From assembly GCF_029784135.1 (NCBI RefSeq), contig NC_073746.1, positions 63,862,763-63,926,762 of the forward strand: a stretch of DNA of 64,000 bases. Direction: 5' to 3'. This DNA is from Toxorhynchites rutilus septentrionalis. Lineage: Eukaryota > Arthropoda > Insecta > Diptera > Culicidae. Shown in pieces: positions 1 to 11,470 of this stretch. The notes under the pieces were generated by a model, which did no database searches, was not told the origin of the DNA, and was given only the letters and a program-made list of their open reading frames with translations. Position 1 is the first letter of the stretch. Every line of letters starts with the position of its first letter. The translations under genes were made by a program, and so were the position numbers.

Positions 1-426
1 CGCTTCGATCTAAGATTGGACCCCACCAGTGGTAATCCAACTTGGAAATCGTCGTTTGATTTTTCTGTTCGTTTTTCGCGTTATTCGTATCGTGTTCTTC
101 TTTCCGCGTCATAAATAGGACGCTTCGCGTAGTGTGCGATGAGCAAGAAGAAGAGGAAGGCAGGCTCGAGCCCTGCAAAAAACGAACGCATTGCCAGGGG
201 CAATAAAATTTCGAGGTAAGCGTCATCTAATGATGCACGCGGTGTTTGTGCAGTGAAAAGCGCCGAGCCTTCGCAAATGTGACACCGCACCGAACAACAG
301 CGAAGTAGGCGATTTCGGCGCGTCGTTCAAAAATGTAAACGCCCAGGCAGCAACCAAAATCAAGCTCCCCCCGCTGGTGGTGAAGGCGGTCGCTCTTGAC
401 AAACTCATCAGCGAATTCGCATCGAT
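1..426 (+). pseudogene. Degenerate copy of a gag-like ORF unit (third copy in window)
   Basis: This stretch is homologous to 53505-53930 and 56473-56898. An ATG at 139 opens MSKKKRKAGSSPAKNE, the same start as in the other copies, but a segment of about 33 nt absent from them follows and the frame stops at 217. Farther on, the segment ending in the codons for LISEFASMGV is still recognisable. A TATA-like TAAATA lies just before the ATG in a conserved leader. The basic, Ser/Pro-rich N-terminus followed by a compact PPLVVK..ALDKLI segment recalls the start of non-LTR retrotransposon ORF1 (gag) proteins, but that is inference. No reverse transcriptase follows. Confidence 0.5.
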
Positions 427-440
427 GGGTGTTACAGCAG

Positions 441-725
441 TACTCCCTTTGTAGTGCTCCCTTGGCCGAGTGGTTAGCGTCATAACTAACATGCCGGGTG
501 TTCGGGTTCGATTCCCGTTCTGGTCGGGGGAATTTTTCGTCAAAGAAATTTCCTCCGACTTGCACTGTGATCACGCGTATTCTAGAGCTTGCCACTCAGA
601 ATGCATTCAAGGCGTGTTATTTGGCATAGAAATCTCAACCAAGTACTAATAAAAATGACGCAAGTAATTCTACGTTGAGACGGCGAAGTTCCTCTAGGAA
701 CGTTAGTGCCATTGAAGAAGAAGAA
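441..725 (+). mobile_element. tRNA-derived SINE, family SINE-A, copy 1
   Basis: The head resembles a tRNA, with an A box (TGGCCGAGTGGTTAGCGT) and a B box (GGTTCGATTCC). It is followed by a body shared with four other copies in the window and ends in a GAA-repeat tail. The element is flanked by a 14-bp target-site duplication GGGTGTTACAGCAG (427-440 and 726-739). It interrupts the gag-like unit, whose uninterrupted form is seen at 53910-53950. It would be transcribed by RNA polymerase III and mobilised by a LINE in trans (family knowledge). Confidence 0.9.
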
Positions 726-996
726 GGGTGTTACAGCAGAGTACATGCTGTGTGGCATAATTCAGTCATTTTCCAAGCAGTTAACATTGTTTATTTTCCG
801 TCTTCATAAGGGCTTCGTTGGTGCCTTTGAGAATGCATCAATGCATTAAACTGACGTTATGGCGAAGCAGACGTTCAAGTTGTGCACCAAAAAATTATTT
901 GGGAATACCAAGCATCTTGAATGTCTTACTGGAATGTTATAAGTTATTTGGGTTCGCGTGCCAGTCGCAAAACTGCCTTCAACTAGGATTGTATTT

Positions 997-1292
997 AAGA
1001 CGGCGCCAGTGGTTGTGTGGTTAGCGTAACAGCCTCACAATCCGATCGGCCTGGGTTCAATCCCAGCTGGCGTCGTTGGGATTTTCAGAGGCGAAAAATC
1101 TCTGGTTACGTCTTCCTTCGGAGGGGAAGTAAAAGAAGTTGGCCCGGCTCATGAGTTGTTGAGTCTGATAGGTAGGAACAGGTGGAGTCGCCTCCCTGTT
1201 GTCGGTGATTGGCACTAAAGTGGCGGATAGGCCGCCACTTTAGTGCCAATCACAAACGCCAATCATGCGACGAAAAATAAGCGAAGATATAT
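997..1292 (+). mobile_element. tRNA-derived SINE, family SINE-B (Feilai-like)
   Basis: The tRNA-like head at about 1000-1075 has an A box (TGTGTGGTTAGCGTAACAG) and a B box (GGGTTCAATCCC), then a SINE body. A 12-bp target-site duplication AGGATTGTATTT flanks it (985-996 and 1293-1304). The matching place in the opposite foldback arm (about 4185-4215) lacks the insert, so it is an empty site. The name Feilai-like is from memory of mosquito SINEs and is not certain. The 3' part contains a perfect hairpin described separately. Confidence 0.85.
1205..1253. repeat. Perfect 22-bp stem, 5-nt loop hairpin inside SINE-B
   Basis: Positions 1205-1226 and 1232-1253 are exact reverse complements around the loop ATAGG (1227-1231). 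No mismatch is present although the surrounding repeats are diverged. The hairpin would fold strongly in the SINE RNA. Confidence 0.95.
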
Positions 1293-2150
1293 AGGATTGT
1301 ATTTGCGCTAATGTTGATCATAATGAAGCATTGCTTCTGTTTTCGAGGTTGTTATTAACAAAAAAGAGTTTATTTCTCTTGTTTAGTCATCAAGAAAGTA
1401 AATGTTCTGGAATTTTGTATGTGATTAGGTTTTGCTTGCCAGTAGCAAAACTTCCTCCACTAAGGGTGACAGCTGCGCTTCTCTCTAGCATGAGAAAGTA
1501 ATGCAACTTTTTTCGAGGCCAGTAATATTAACAGAAGCGTTTCTTTTGAGAATAGCGCAAAATGATGAGAAATGTTTATATTGCTAGTAGTTTCAAGCCA
1601 CCAATGTATGGCTCTGTATGCATGCTATGGTGAACGCTTGTTTGGCGCTTGGTTTACGCTTAGTTTGTACGAACGATATCTAGAGGTGCGATTCCTTTGA
1701 GGCAATACTAAATAACATGTAGCATGATATTTGATTCTTGCAAGTGTTGTCATTGTTGTTTCCATGGGATGCCGAAGATATATTGATGTAGTTATGAGAT
1801 GTGGAGTAATGTGCTGGTGCAACATGTATATAATCGACTGTGACCGAGTCTATGTCATTTTCGAAAAAGGGCCCCCGGAATAGCCTTCGAGGTAAATTTT
1901 CAATGCATTGACATGAAATAAATTGCGACATACGATTGTTTTGTGAAGGGAAGAATGAATCATCAATCAATTATCGTCAACTGATTCTACAATGAAAAAA
2001 TCATTTCAGAGATTATTCTACTAAGCAGTTGTTTCTAAAATTTCACAGCATTATAGAATAATATCCGAAGTTATAAACAAGCGACTTATATAAAATAACA
2101 GCGTAGTTCTACGTCAACAATGCGGTCGTATCTTGGACACAACCTCCTAT

Positions 2151-3349
2151 AATTTTTTTGTATTAACAAGTTCTTCCGCATAGTAACTCGACGTTGATAA
2201 TTCTCAAATATTTTCCTTCGTTGATCGATTTGTTTTCACATATTCACGTTGGAGAGCCTTAACCCTTCCCTTCGTTGGCCGAGGCATTTTGATTGAATGC
2301 AATAATTTTCCGTTTACTATTTTTGAAAGCCTAGACAGCCGTGGCAGTGTTCCGAGCTTTGCAATACAATTTGCTTAACCAGTGCCATAAAAATGAATCA
2401 CAAATTTCTGCATAACTCGAGAACTAATCAAGCAAATGCAACCAAATTAGGCATATGGAGGTTTTAGGGAGCAATAAATGCTTTGAATATTGCAGTTCAT
2501 TTGTATCTAACGTCTTGGTGTATTCATATATTGTGCAACAAACATTGTGCTTGTGATAGGGAACGCATAGCCAGGTCGTCAGTTCATTCTCTATCATAGA
2601 TTTTTCTATCGAGTATATTACCATACTATAAAATGAGGCTTATTCACCAATATGAATAAACGGCGTGGAAAAGATGTGAAATCCGAAAAATCAGCCTTTT
2701 TATTCTACAATTATTCAGTAGTTTGTTTCATAAAGTTCATGATCTTGCTTATTGTTCGTAAGATATTTTCAATCGACCATTGTAATCTACCGAGAAATGG
2801 TTGAGTTATGAGCGTTCCGAAAAACAAGTAGTAAATGCATAGTTGCTCTTTTATTGATATTTCTATACAGTGCAGATGTAATACTAGCACTGAGAGACGC
2901 AAACGCAACGTTATTAACTCTTTGGCGACTGAACGAAGTGGTATAATAAACATTTCATTCGAAAGATAAAATGTCTATGATTTATATGATTGTTATTTAT
3001 TGACTCGGAAAATAGTTTCATTAGTCTGAAAAATGTTTAAAAACATTGAAATCACACAAATCTGTATATAAACTGGTGCCCACTCGGAAATCTTCGTCTT
3101 TGTCAAGGCAGATGGAGAAAAAGTTTTGAATAGAGTTGTCCTCAAGAGCCCTTCTCAGGGCTAGAGACGAATTAATTGGAAACGTTGAAAGTCTATAATT
3201 TAACAAAATTAAGAAGAAAAAAAAGAAATCCATTTAGTTGTGATTGCGAAGTGACTTGAGAATGGTCTCGCTAGCTCGCCAAGCATTATGCCGGACTGAA
3301 TGGGGCCGCATTTTTTGGTAAACGCAGCAGTTCTATTATTGAATTTGTG
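2151..3349. other. Loop region of foldback 1, AT-rich, no gene seen
   Basis: No supported coding region. Positions about 2410-2480 hold a mosquito repeat motif (AACTAATCAAGCAAAT, then TGGAGGTTTTAGGG) that also occurs at 36345-36375 and 36485-36520. All short open frames here are chance frames in AT-rich DNA. Confidence 0.6.
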
Positions 3350-4365
3350 TCCAAGACACGACCACATTGTTGACGTAGAACTACGCTGTTATTTTGTTCA
3401 AGTCACCTGTTAAAAACTTCGGATATTATTTTAGAATGCTGTGAAATTTTAGAAATAACTGTTTAGTAGAATGGTTTGGGCACCCTGAAATGTTTTTTTT
3501 TTATTGTAGAATCAGTGGACGATAGTTGATTGATGATTTATTCTTGCTCTCGCAGAACAATACACAGGCTGATCGCATGTCGCACTTTGTTTCATGTCAA
3601 TGAATTGAAAATTTATTTCGAACGCTATTCCGGTGGCCTTTTTCGCAATTGACATACACTCGGCTACAGGCGATTATATACTTGTTGCACCAGCACCATT
3701 ATTCCACATCTCATAACTACATCAATCTTTCTTTGGCACCGAATGGAAACAACAACAATGACAATACTTGCAAATATCAAATATCATGCTACAGTGGAAT
3801 CGCACCTCTAGGCATCGTTAGTACAACGATAACCAACCAGCACCAAACAACCGTTCAACGTAGCATGCATAAAGAGCCATGCGTTGGTGGCTTGAAGCGA
3901 CTAATAGTATAGACATTTCTCATCATTTTGCGCTATTCTCAAAAGAAACGCTTCTGTTAGAATTACTGGCTTCGAAAAAAGCTGCATTACTTTCTCATGC
4001 TCGAGATAAACGCAGCTGTTATCCTTAGTGGAGAAAGTTCTGCTACTCGCAAGCGAAACCCAATCACATACAAAATTCTAGAACGACATTTTCTTTCTTG
4101 GTGACTAAATAAACGAAATAAAGTCTTTCTGTTAATTTAAATAACTTCGAAAAGAGTTGCATTGCTTCAATTGCTTCAAGATTAGCGCAAATGTCATCCT
4201 TGTTGAAGGCAGTTTTGCGATTGGCACGCGAACCCAAATAACTCACAACATTCCAGCACAACATTCACTATGGTTCAGCTTGATATTCCTCAAATGATTA
4301 TGTGGCGCACAACCTTAATGCCTGCTTCATCATAGCGTCAGTGCGATGCATTGATGCAATGTTAT
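3350..4365. repeat. Right arm of foldback element 1
   Basis: Inverted counterpart of 815-2150. It lacks SINE-B at the corresponding position, which is useful for dating. It ends near 4360 with the inverted form of the sequence around 829-870. Confidence 0.75.
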
Positions 4366-5540
4366 TAGGTGATTGTTGCATCGCGACAGAACCAATGCAC
4401 ACGGGAGCAGATTCAAATGGGGTTTCATCGTAGCGAAGATGTGTTATTTGGGCATACGGGTTATGAAGCACGCACGTTATATATCGATGACTTGAAGCAA
4501 CTAAATATACACACACTTATCTCCGCCTACGCTCTCCTCAACAGAAGCCCTTGCAAGTAAATTTAATGACAGTTATTTTACGTTCGGTTTGATGCCAAGG
4601 ACAAAATATGTGAACGGAAGAATTATCAAACGATGATTTTATTTGCAATGCCAATTTCCCTACGCTCCATGGATTTGAAGTTTGTGTTAGGGAAACACAC
4701 TCAGTCGGAACAAAAATACCCCCAATTTTCATGTGTTTGTAGTGCCGATATCCCCAAGCCTGCTTGGTTCTGATGGCTGTGTTAGGGATACCGTAAATCG
4801 GGCCAATCAAAACGAGGCAGTTAGGGCGTTTAGATAACACTTAACATTTTACAGTTATTCAATTGTTTATCTAATGAAAAATAACATTTTATTAATTGCG
4901 ATAGAAGCGTAGAAATATTCCCTATCAAATGATGCAAAATTATTTCCGATCCAGTAAGAAATTATAAGCATTCGGAATCTTTCATTTTTTCCAGCATGTT
5001 CTGTGTTTAGGTTTTCAATTTACCCCCCATATACTCCGGTTAGACGTAGTCCCACGTCAAAAAATCATCAAATATACAATGAAAACGACGTTTCACATAA
5101 AATTCTCTCGAAAAAATGGCCAATGAACCCTCCACTGTATAAATTTCCCAAACGTCTCTCAGCTAATGTTAAAACATTGCTAAAATACCAATGCTCGAGA
5201 GTTTACTTTATTGGATGTTCCACTACCCAACCCACGCTCCGTTCCCATCTGAATTCAGCTGATGACTAAAGCCGTAGCTTTGACCAGAACACACAAAAAC
5301 TTTACCGAAATCAAACACCAACGATGATGAAAGTTTCCCAGTCCAGGTTAATTAAATTAGCCTTTCGGCATCCTTGCGTCGGTTTCGGGATGAGAAAACT
5401 TCCCAAAGGCGCAAGAGGGAGAGAGAAACGCTTACTCGCAAAGTTTTTGTGTACACTAACCATTCACTTTGGGGACTTTGTTGTGGGCTGTCGATTCAGG
5501 CTTTATCCTATTAATTTTCTTATCAATTGTATTGCGCCGG
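4366..5540. repeat. Repeat end and unassigned DNA upstream of Gnpda1
   Basis: Positions about 4800-5065 match 18240-18510 in the same orientation and end in the palindromic module GACGTAGTCCCACGTC (5043-5058) followed by TCAAAA. 4560-4800 and 5066-5540 hold nothing recognised. No coding region is supported. Confidence 0.6.
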
Positions 5541-5541
5541 C

Positions 5542-5580
5542 ATAAAAGAAGCGCTTCGGACTAATTTTGTTGCCACAGTT
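5542..5580 (+). promoter_or_regulatory. Candidate core promoter of Gnpda1
   Basis: ATAAAAG at 5542-5548 is a TATA-like box, and CACAGTT about 33 nt downstream (near 5574) is initiator-like. It lies on the coding strand about 490 nt before the Gnpda1 ATG. TATA-like words are common in AT-rich DNA, so this is a suggestion only. Confidence 0.25.
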
Positions 5581-5847
5581 ATTCGTTATTCTGTTGCAAG
5601 TCTACTGAGCACATCGTCATCAATCAATCGAGGAACGCATCGGAGGCGATGCAGCGGAAGTGCCTGCAGGAAACGATGAGGGTCGTCCGATTAGAATTAA
5701 ATTACTGTCTTAAATAGATCGAAATACATATTCGTTCGATGCCATTCAGCATGCGTTTGTGTCCGTCCGTGTGTGCTACGATTCCCACAGGGCTCATGTT
5801 TCAATTTGTCCGTCCGTTATTAATCTAATTATGGCCTCCCGTGTTGA
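5576..5847 (+). other. Candidate 5'UTR exon of Gnpda1
   Basis: A donor-like GTGAGT at 5848-5853 would close an untranslated exon starting at the candidate initiator. The intron 5848-6060 (213 nt) would end in a strong T-rich tract and the CAATTAACAG acceptor just before the start codon. The acceptor is convincing. The exon start and donor are inference. Confidence 0.3.
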
Positions 5848-6067
5848 GTGAGTCGCTCTCGCCAGTCCGCCTGATGTGATCGACCATATGTAATAATGAG
5901 CTTTGCATGGTTAATTAGCGCGCCCGGGCAAATAATAATTGGGGGAGAATTGTTGGAAGCAATTTGCCCAAAAGTCAAACTGTGGTCGAACAGTTTTAAT
6001 CAACATACATTGTGTATATATTCTGAAGTGAGTTATTTTTTGTTTTTTTTCAATTAACAGAATCAAC

Positions 6068-6835
6068 ATGCGTCTCATTATCCTGGACACTGCCAGCTAT
6101 GTCGGCGAGTGGTCGGCCAAGTACGTGATGAAACGTATCAATGACTTCAAACCCGGCCCGGACAAATATTTTACGCTGGGCCTACCGACTGGCTCCACGC
6201 CGCTTGGCCTCTATCGGAATCTTATCAAGTTCCACCAAGAGGGCAAAATTTCCTTCAAATACGTGAAAACCTTCAATATGGACGAATACGTTGATCTGCC
6301 GCGGGATCACCCGGAAAGCTATCACTACTTCATGTGGCACAACTTCTTCAAACACATTGACATCGACCCGGTGAATGTTCACATCCTGGACGGGAATGCA
6401 CCGGACCTGGTGGCGGAGTGCAATGCCTTCGAGGATAAAATCAAGGCAGCCGGCGGGATTGAGTTGTTTATCGGTGGAATCGGACCGGACGGACATATCG
6501 CCTTCAACGAGCCCGGTTCGTCGTTGGTTTCGAGGACCCGAGTTAAAACGCTCGCTCAGGATACGCTGGAGGCGAATGCGCGCTTCTTCGGAAACGACAT
6601 CAACAAGGTGCCGAAGCAGGCGCTTACCGTGGGGGTGGGGACTGTGATGGACGCGAGGGAGGTAATGATTCTAATTATTGGCGCCCACAAGGCATTCGCA
6701 CTGTACAAAGCCATCGAGGAGGGAGTGAACCATATGTGGACCGTCAGTGCCTTCCAGCAGCATCCCCACACGATAATGATATGCGACGAGGACGCCACGC
6801 TGGAGCTGCGGGTTAAGACAGTGAAATATTTCAAG
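6068..6835 (+). CDS. Gnpda1: Glucosamine-6-phosphate isomerase/deaminase, main coding exon
   Basis: This exon encodes residues 1-256 of glucosamine-6-phosphate deaminase, which converts glucosamine-6-phosphate to fructose-6-phosphate plus ammonia in the cytosol. It opposes the hexosamine/chitin precursor pathway. The sugar-phosphate loop LPTGSTPLG is at 39-47. The NagB-family catalytic residues fall at the family numbering: Asp72 (NMDEY), Asp141 and His143 (GPDGH) and Glu148 (FNEPGSS). An ATG follows a splice acceptor at 6060. The exon ends KYFK|GTGAGT, where vertebrate homologues continue GLMLVHNKL, so the C-terminus must come from a downstream exon. Reading into the intron would give a 282-residue frame with no family-like tail. 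There are no frameshifts, so it looks functional. Confidence 0.97.
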
Positions 6836-7069
6836 GTGAGTGTTTGTACTGCTAGTGATAGTCTGCTGGTCTACACTTTACTGTTTGGTGGAGGTCTATT
6901 TTCTCTTGCTAATTAATTTTCCGAAGGTGGTGATGGTTTGGCCGTGTAATGTTTATGGTTATTATTAAACTATTCTGAACTAGGGATGATAAATATATGG
7001 TTTGATATAGTTAAGCAGTTCAACACGTGTTGATGTTGTCTTCTAAAGCTAAGAGCATTTAAACTAGTA

Positions 7070-8331
7070 TTGGGTTGGGGAAAAAGAAATGTCGTATATT
7101 GTCAATATATACATATCTTGTGTATCTTGTGATGTACTTATCGCATCGGGTCATACTATACGGCTATCCGTGCTACAAGTGTCGTTTTGACAGTGTTGTG
7201 ATTGTCCTTTTCAGTCTCAAGTTACGGCGCGTCAAAGATGGAGTCCACCAAGCAAGAAATTCGCCATATTTTACGTTTTTACTACCCGCTAGGTAAAACT
7301 GCAACGAAGGCGGCCGAAAAAATTCGTGTAGTTTATGGACCCGATACTGTAACGATTCGCACAGCACAGCGTTGGTTTGATCGATTTCGTTCTGGTGTAG
7401 TGGCTGTCGAAGATACACCCCGTACTGGCTAATCGTCGTGCAAACCGATAAAATCGTTGAAATCATCCAAGTAGACCGGCATGTGAGCACTCGCTCGATT
7501 GGCCAGGAACTGGGTATAGACCATAAAACCGTTTGGAACCATTTGCAGAAGATTGGATTCCAAAAAAAGTTGGATGTATGGGTGCCACACGAGTTGACGC
7601 AAAAAAATCGTTTAGACCGAATCAACGCCTGCGATGCACTGCTGAAACGAACTCGACCCATTTTTGAAGAAGATGGTAACTGGTGATGAAAAATGGATCA
7701 CGTATGACAACCTAAAGCGAAAAAAGTCGTGGTCGAAGCGCGGTGAGCCAGCCCAAACCATCACCAAGCCCGGATTGACGGGCAGGAAGGTTTTGCTGTG
7801 TGTTTGGTGGGATTGGAAGGGAATCATCCACTATGAGCTGCTTAACCATGGCCAGACCCTCAACTCGGTTCTCTATTGTGAGCAGCTTGACCGTTTGAAG
7901 CAGGCGATTGACCAGAAGCGGCCAGAAATGATCAAAAGGAATGGTGTTGTTTTCCACCAGGACAACGCTCGGCCTCACACATCTTTGATGACCCGCCAGA
8001 AGCTACGGGAGCTCGGATGGGATGTCCTATTGCACCCACTGTATAGTCCGGACCTGGCTCCAAATGATTATCATCTCTTCCGGTCCATGCAAAACGCTCT
8101 TGGTGATACTAAGTTGGCCTCAAAAGAGGCTTGCGAAAACTGGCTGTCTGAGTTTTTTGGCAATAAGGAGGGGGGTTTTATGAGGGGGGGGATAATGAAG
8201 TTGCCTTCTAAATGGCAACAAGTTTGCGAACAAAACGGCGCATATTTGACTTAAATTGGATAATTTTAAGTATGTTAAATAAAGCGTCAAATTTCGACCA
8301 GAAATACGACATTTCTTTTTCCCCAGCCCTA
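7070..8331 (+). mobile_element. mariner (D,D34D) element 1, complete but inactive
   Basis: Terminal inverted repeats of about 28 bp (left TTGGGTTGGGGAAAAAGAAA; right the near-perfect complement ending CCCTA) bound a 1262-bp element flanked by TA duplications (7068-7069, 8332-8333). It sits in the first part of the Gnpda1 intron. Size and ends are typical of mariner. Confidence 0.95.
7238..8254 (+). pseudogene. mariner transposase with frameshifts
   Basis: The N-terminal helix-turn-helix part begins MESTKQEIRHILRFYY at 7238. The frame breaks near 7430 and resumes as VQTDKIVEII, then WVPHELTQKN, and breaks again near 7650. The catalytic part follows: VTGDEKWI (first Asp), HQDNARPH (second Asp) and PDLAPNDYHLF (third Asp). 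Exactly 34 residues separate the last two aspartates, the mariner D,D34D signature. It ends QNGAYLT-stop at 8254. Two frameshifts make it non-autonomous. Best relative in the window is mariner 2. Confidence 0.93.
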
Positions 8332-9204
8332 TATTTAGATGTTCAACAATGTTCTACCTCTCAACGAGTTGAATGCAACTTATTGAAGAAAAAACAGGAA
8401 GTGGGTTATATCTATGGTATAACCGCAATGGTGACGTAGCACTATCGTTGATTCAGTGATCATTTGTTTGAAGTTGAATCTGAATCCATTCTGAATGAAT
8501 GAATAAATTAATATTTGGGGGACTTCGAAAACGAGAGCGTTACGTTGAAGGTACAAGGTTTTATGCATCCAATATTGGATACGAAAATATCCTACTGATG
8601 GGGAAGAATAATCTTCAGAAGCTTTCCTGCTAATTGCCCTTGATTGAAAAATCACAGAACCAAATGTAATTGGTGACAGTGTTATATGGTTAGAAAACAT
8701 TAAAATAAACTCTTTCGCTTGCATGTTATTTTCAATGCCAAGGGGAACTGGCACATTATTTTGCAGCAGCGATATCTTTCCGGATTCTTCTCGAAGTCCA
8801 CCACCAGTGGTAAATGCTAACTCGATAACCACCTGTTAATTGCACTTGATTGAAAAATCACAAAACCAATTGTATTTGGTCGCAGTATTATATGGATAGA
8901 AAACGTTAAAATAAACTCTTTCGCTTGAATGTAATTTACAATTCCAAGGGGAACTGGCAGATTATTTTTCAGCAACGATCACTTCTTTCCGGATTCTTCT
9001 CGATAACCAGCAAACGTAAAGAGTTGTGCGCGTGTATATGTGTGTGTGTGTGGCGGTTGCTCCGATGTCTCAAGCGGAACCAATTTTCGATGCTGGTATT
9101 CTCTCGGTCGTCTTGTCTTCTCTTTCTGATGGATCGACTTTTCTGCGCTCCGTCACAGTGACAAACAAACTGAATGCGTTTCAGGTTAGGTCAGGACAGG
9201 TAAT

Positions 9205-11470
9205 CGGCCTGATTCTACGCGGCGTGTGAGGTGAGATGACAATTGTCACATCACCATCACGCAACTCTCCTCACTCTATTCCTACAGTCGTTTCGGATGC
9301 CGTGAGAGGTTCATTTGATGTATGTGAGAGGATGAACAGCAAGTGACAAGGCGTTCATTCTGCTGGTTGCCAAATCTGATCAAAGATGCCACATTCGCAC
9401 ATGTGTTCACGAATTTGCAGACATTTAACTTTTATCACAACCTTTTATTCCTGCTGCAGGCTATTTAAAATAGTGACAAAACATTATTGATTCCATATGA
9501 TAAACGAAGCTGGTCAGTATGTCAGACATTAGCACATATTTACAAATATTTCAAATTTTTATCGCATATATTTGAGAAAAAACATCTGGCATCCCAGAAT
9601 TTTATTTGTTTCGCTCAGAGAGGTCAGATATTTGTTTTGCTGCAGTCAGTACCGTATCTATAGATCTGATTTAACCTGGCCTGTTGTTAGTGTATCAGGA
9701 CATTCTGCCGAATTTGCAGGTATTTGATTTAGATTTGGTGAAACAGTTGATTGCATCCTGTAAAGTTTAGCATTTTTGTTTGTTTTGGTCGTAGTTGCTG
9801 CTGCTCTCTGCACTCTCAGTGTTAAATTGTTGCTCTGGCTCCGGCTCGGGCATATACCACGGCTTCTGAAATGGATATGCAGTTCGGTGACGATGACTCG
9901 CGGATAGATAGATGAAACACAAGACCCATATGATAGATATATTTTAGAGAAAATAAATAGATTTCATGAAATGAAAATAATTTCGGTGTGCTTATTCGTC
10001 CAATTGAGGAATAACAGACTCACTACCGCTTTCACAAAAAAAAACTACTTGCAATTTGTCTTTCGTACTGTGAAAATTGAAGATAAATTGAATTTATTGA
10101 TACATATAATACCATTACTATCGATTCTATACGACCCAAAAAAACACTTATTATTCCTCTTCCTTTTTTCATTTGTTTTCATGCACTGTCGACACCTCAA
10201 GACATGTCGACGATTGTCACCTAGAAATCCCAGTTCATGTGACAATCGTCACGTATATTTGAGAGCGGGAATAAAGTGAGAGTTCATTCAAGTGAGATTT
10301 CTCACGGCATACGCCTGGTGGAATCGCGTGACATAAGTGACAATTGTCATCTCACCTCACACGCCACGCAGAATAAGGCCGAAGCGGCCTTTATTCCCGC
10401 TCTCAAATATACGTGACGATTGTCACATGAACTGGGATTTCTAGGTGACAATCGTCGACATGTCTTGAGGTGTCGACAGTGCATGAAAACAAATGAAAAA
10501 AGGAAGAGGAATAATAAGTGTTTTTTTGGGTCGTATAGAACCGATAGTAATGGTATTATATGTATCAATAAATTCAATTTATCTTCAATTTTCACAGTAC
10601 GAAAGACAAATTGCAAGTAGTTTGTTTTTTTTGTGAAAGCGGTAGTGAGTCTGTTATTCCTCAATTGGACGAATAAGCACACCGAAATTATTGTCATTTC
10701 ATGAAATCTATTTATTTTCTCTAAAATATATCTATCATATGGGTCTTGTGTTTCATCTATCTATCCGCGAGTCATCGTCACCGAACTGCATATCCATTTC
10801 AGAAGCCGTGGTATATGCCCGAGCCGGAGCCAGAGCAACAATTTAACACTGAGAGTGCAGAGAGCAGCAGCAACTACGACCAAAACAAACAAAAATGCTA
10901 AACTTTACAGGATGCAATCAACTGTTTCACCAAATCTAAATCAAATACCTGCAAATTCGGCAGAATGTCCTGATACACTAACAACAGGCCAGGTTAAATC
11001 AGATCTATAGATACGGTACTGACTGCAGCAAAACAAATATCTGACCTCTCTGAGCGAAACAAATAAAATTCTGGGATGCCAGATGTTTTTTCTCAAATAT
11101 ATGCGATAAAAATCTGAAATATTTGTAAATATGTGCTAATGTCTGACATACTGACCAGCTTCGTTTATCATATGGAATCAATAATGTTTTGTCACTATTT
11201 TAAATAGCCTGCAGCAGGAATAAAAGGTTATGATAAAAGTTAAATGTCTACAAATTCGTGAACACATGTGCGAATGTGGCATCTCTGATCAGATTTGGCA
11301 ACCAGCAGAATGAACGCCTTGTCACTTGCTGTTCATCCTCTCACATACATCAAATGAACCTCTCACGGCATCCGAAACGACTGTAGGAATAGAGTGAGGA
11401 GAGTTGCGTGATGGTGATGTGACAATTGTCATCTCACCTCACACGCCGCGTAGAATCAGGCCGAAGGCCG
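9205..11470. mobile_element. 2266-bp palindromic (foldback) element
   Basis: Arms 9205-10274 and 10390-11470 are almost perfect reverse complements around a 115-nt spacer (10275-10389). The end sequence (CGGCCTGATTCTACGC then GTGTGAGGTGAGATGACAAT) occurs a third time inside the spacer. AAT flanks both sides (9202-9204, 11471-11473). The uninterrupted host repeat is present at 12106-12160, supporting a 3-bp target duplication. The open frames in the arms mirror each other and have no family resemblance. No transposase. Confidence 0.88.

Larger units (their letters stand above)
815..2150. repeat. Left arm of large foldback element 1
   Basis: This sequence reappears inverted at 3350-4365. Matching landmarks are a run near 829-870 (right arm 4325-4360), a run near 935-980 (right arm about 4205-4255), 1560-1900 (right arm about 3600-3930), and the closing block near 2100-2145 (right arm about 3345-3395). 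The arms are diverged, with many substitutions and indels. No coding capacity is seen. The outer end is also shared with the end of the gag-like unit at 53985-54070. Confidence 0.75.

Noticed and set aside
458..530. tRNA gene
   Set aside because: Part of SINE-A: body, GAA tail and target duplication are present, and the stems do not pair as a functional tRNA.
6029..6060. GTGAGT donor just before the Gnpda1 start
   Set aside because: It would make a 32-nt intron, too short for an insect intron.
6836..6916. Read-through of Gnpda1 to a 282-residue protein
   Set aside because: The tail is intron sequence after a strong donor and lacks the conserved C-terminal motif.
9971..10697. Paired 102- and 116-codon frames
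   Set aside because: They are the same sequence in the two arms of the palindromic element, with low-complexity composition and no family resemblance.
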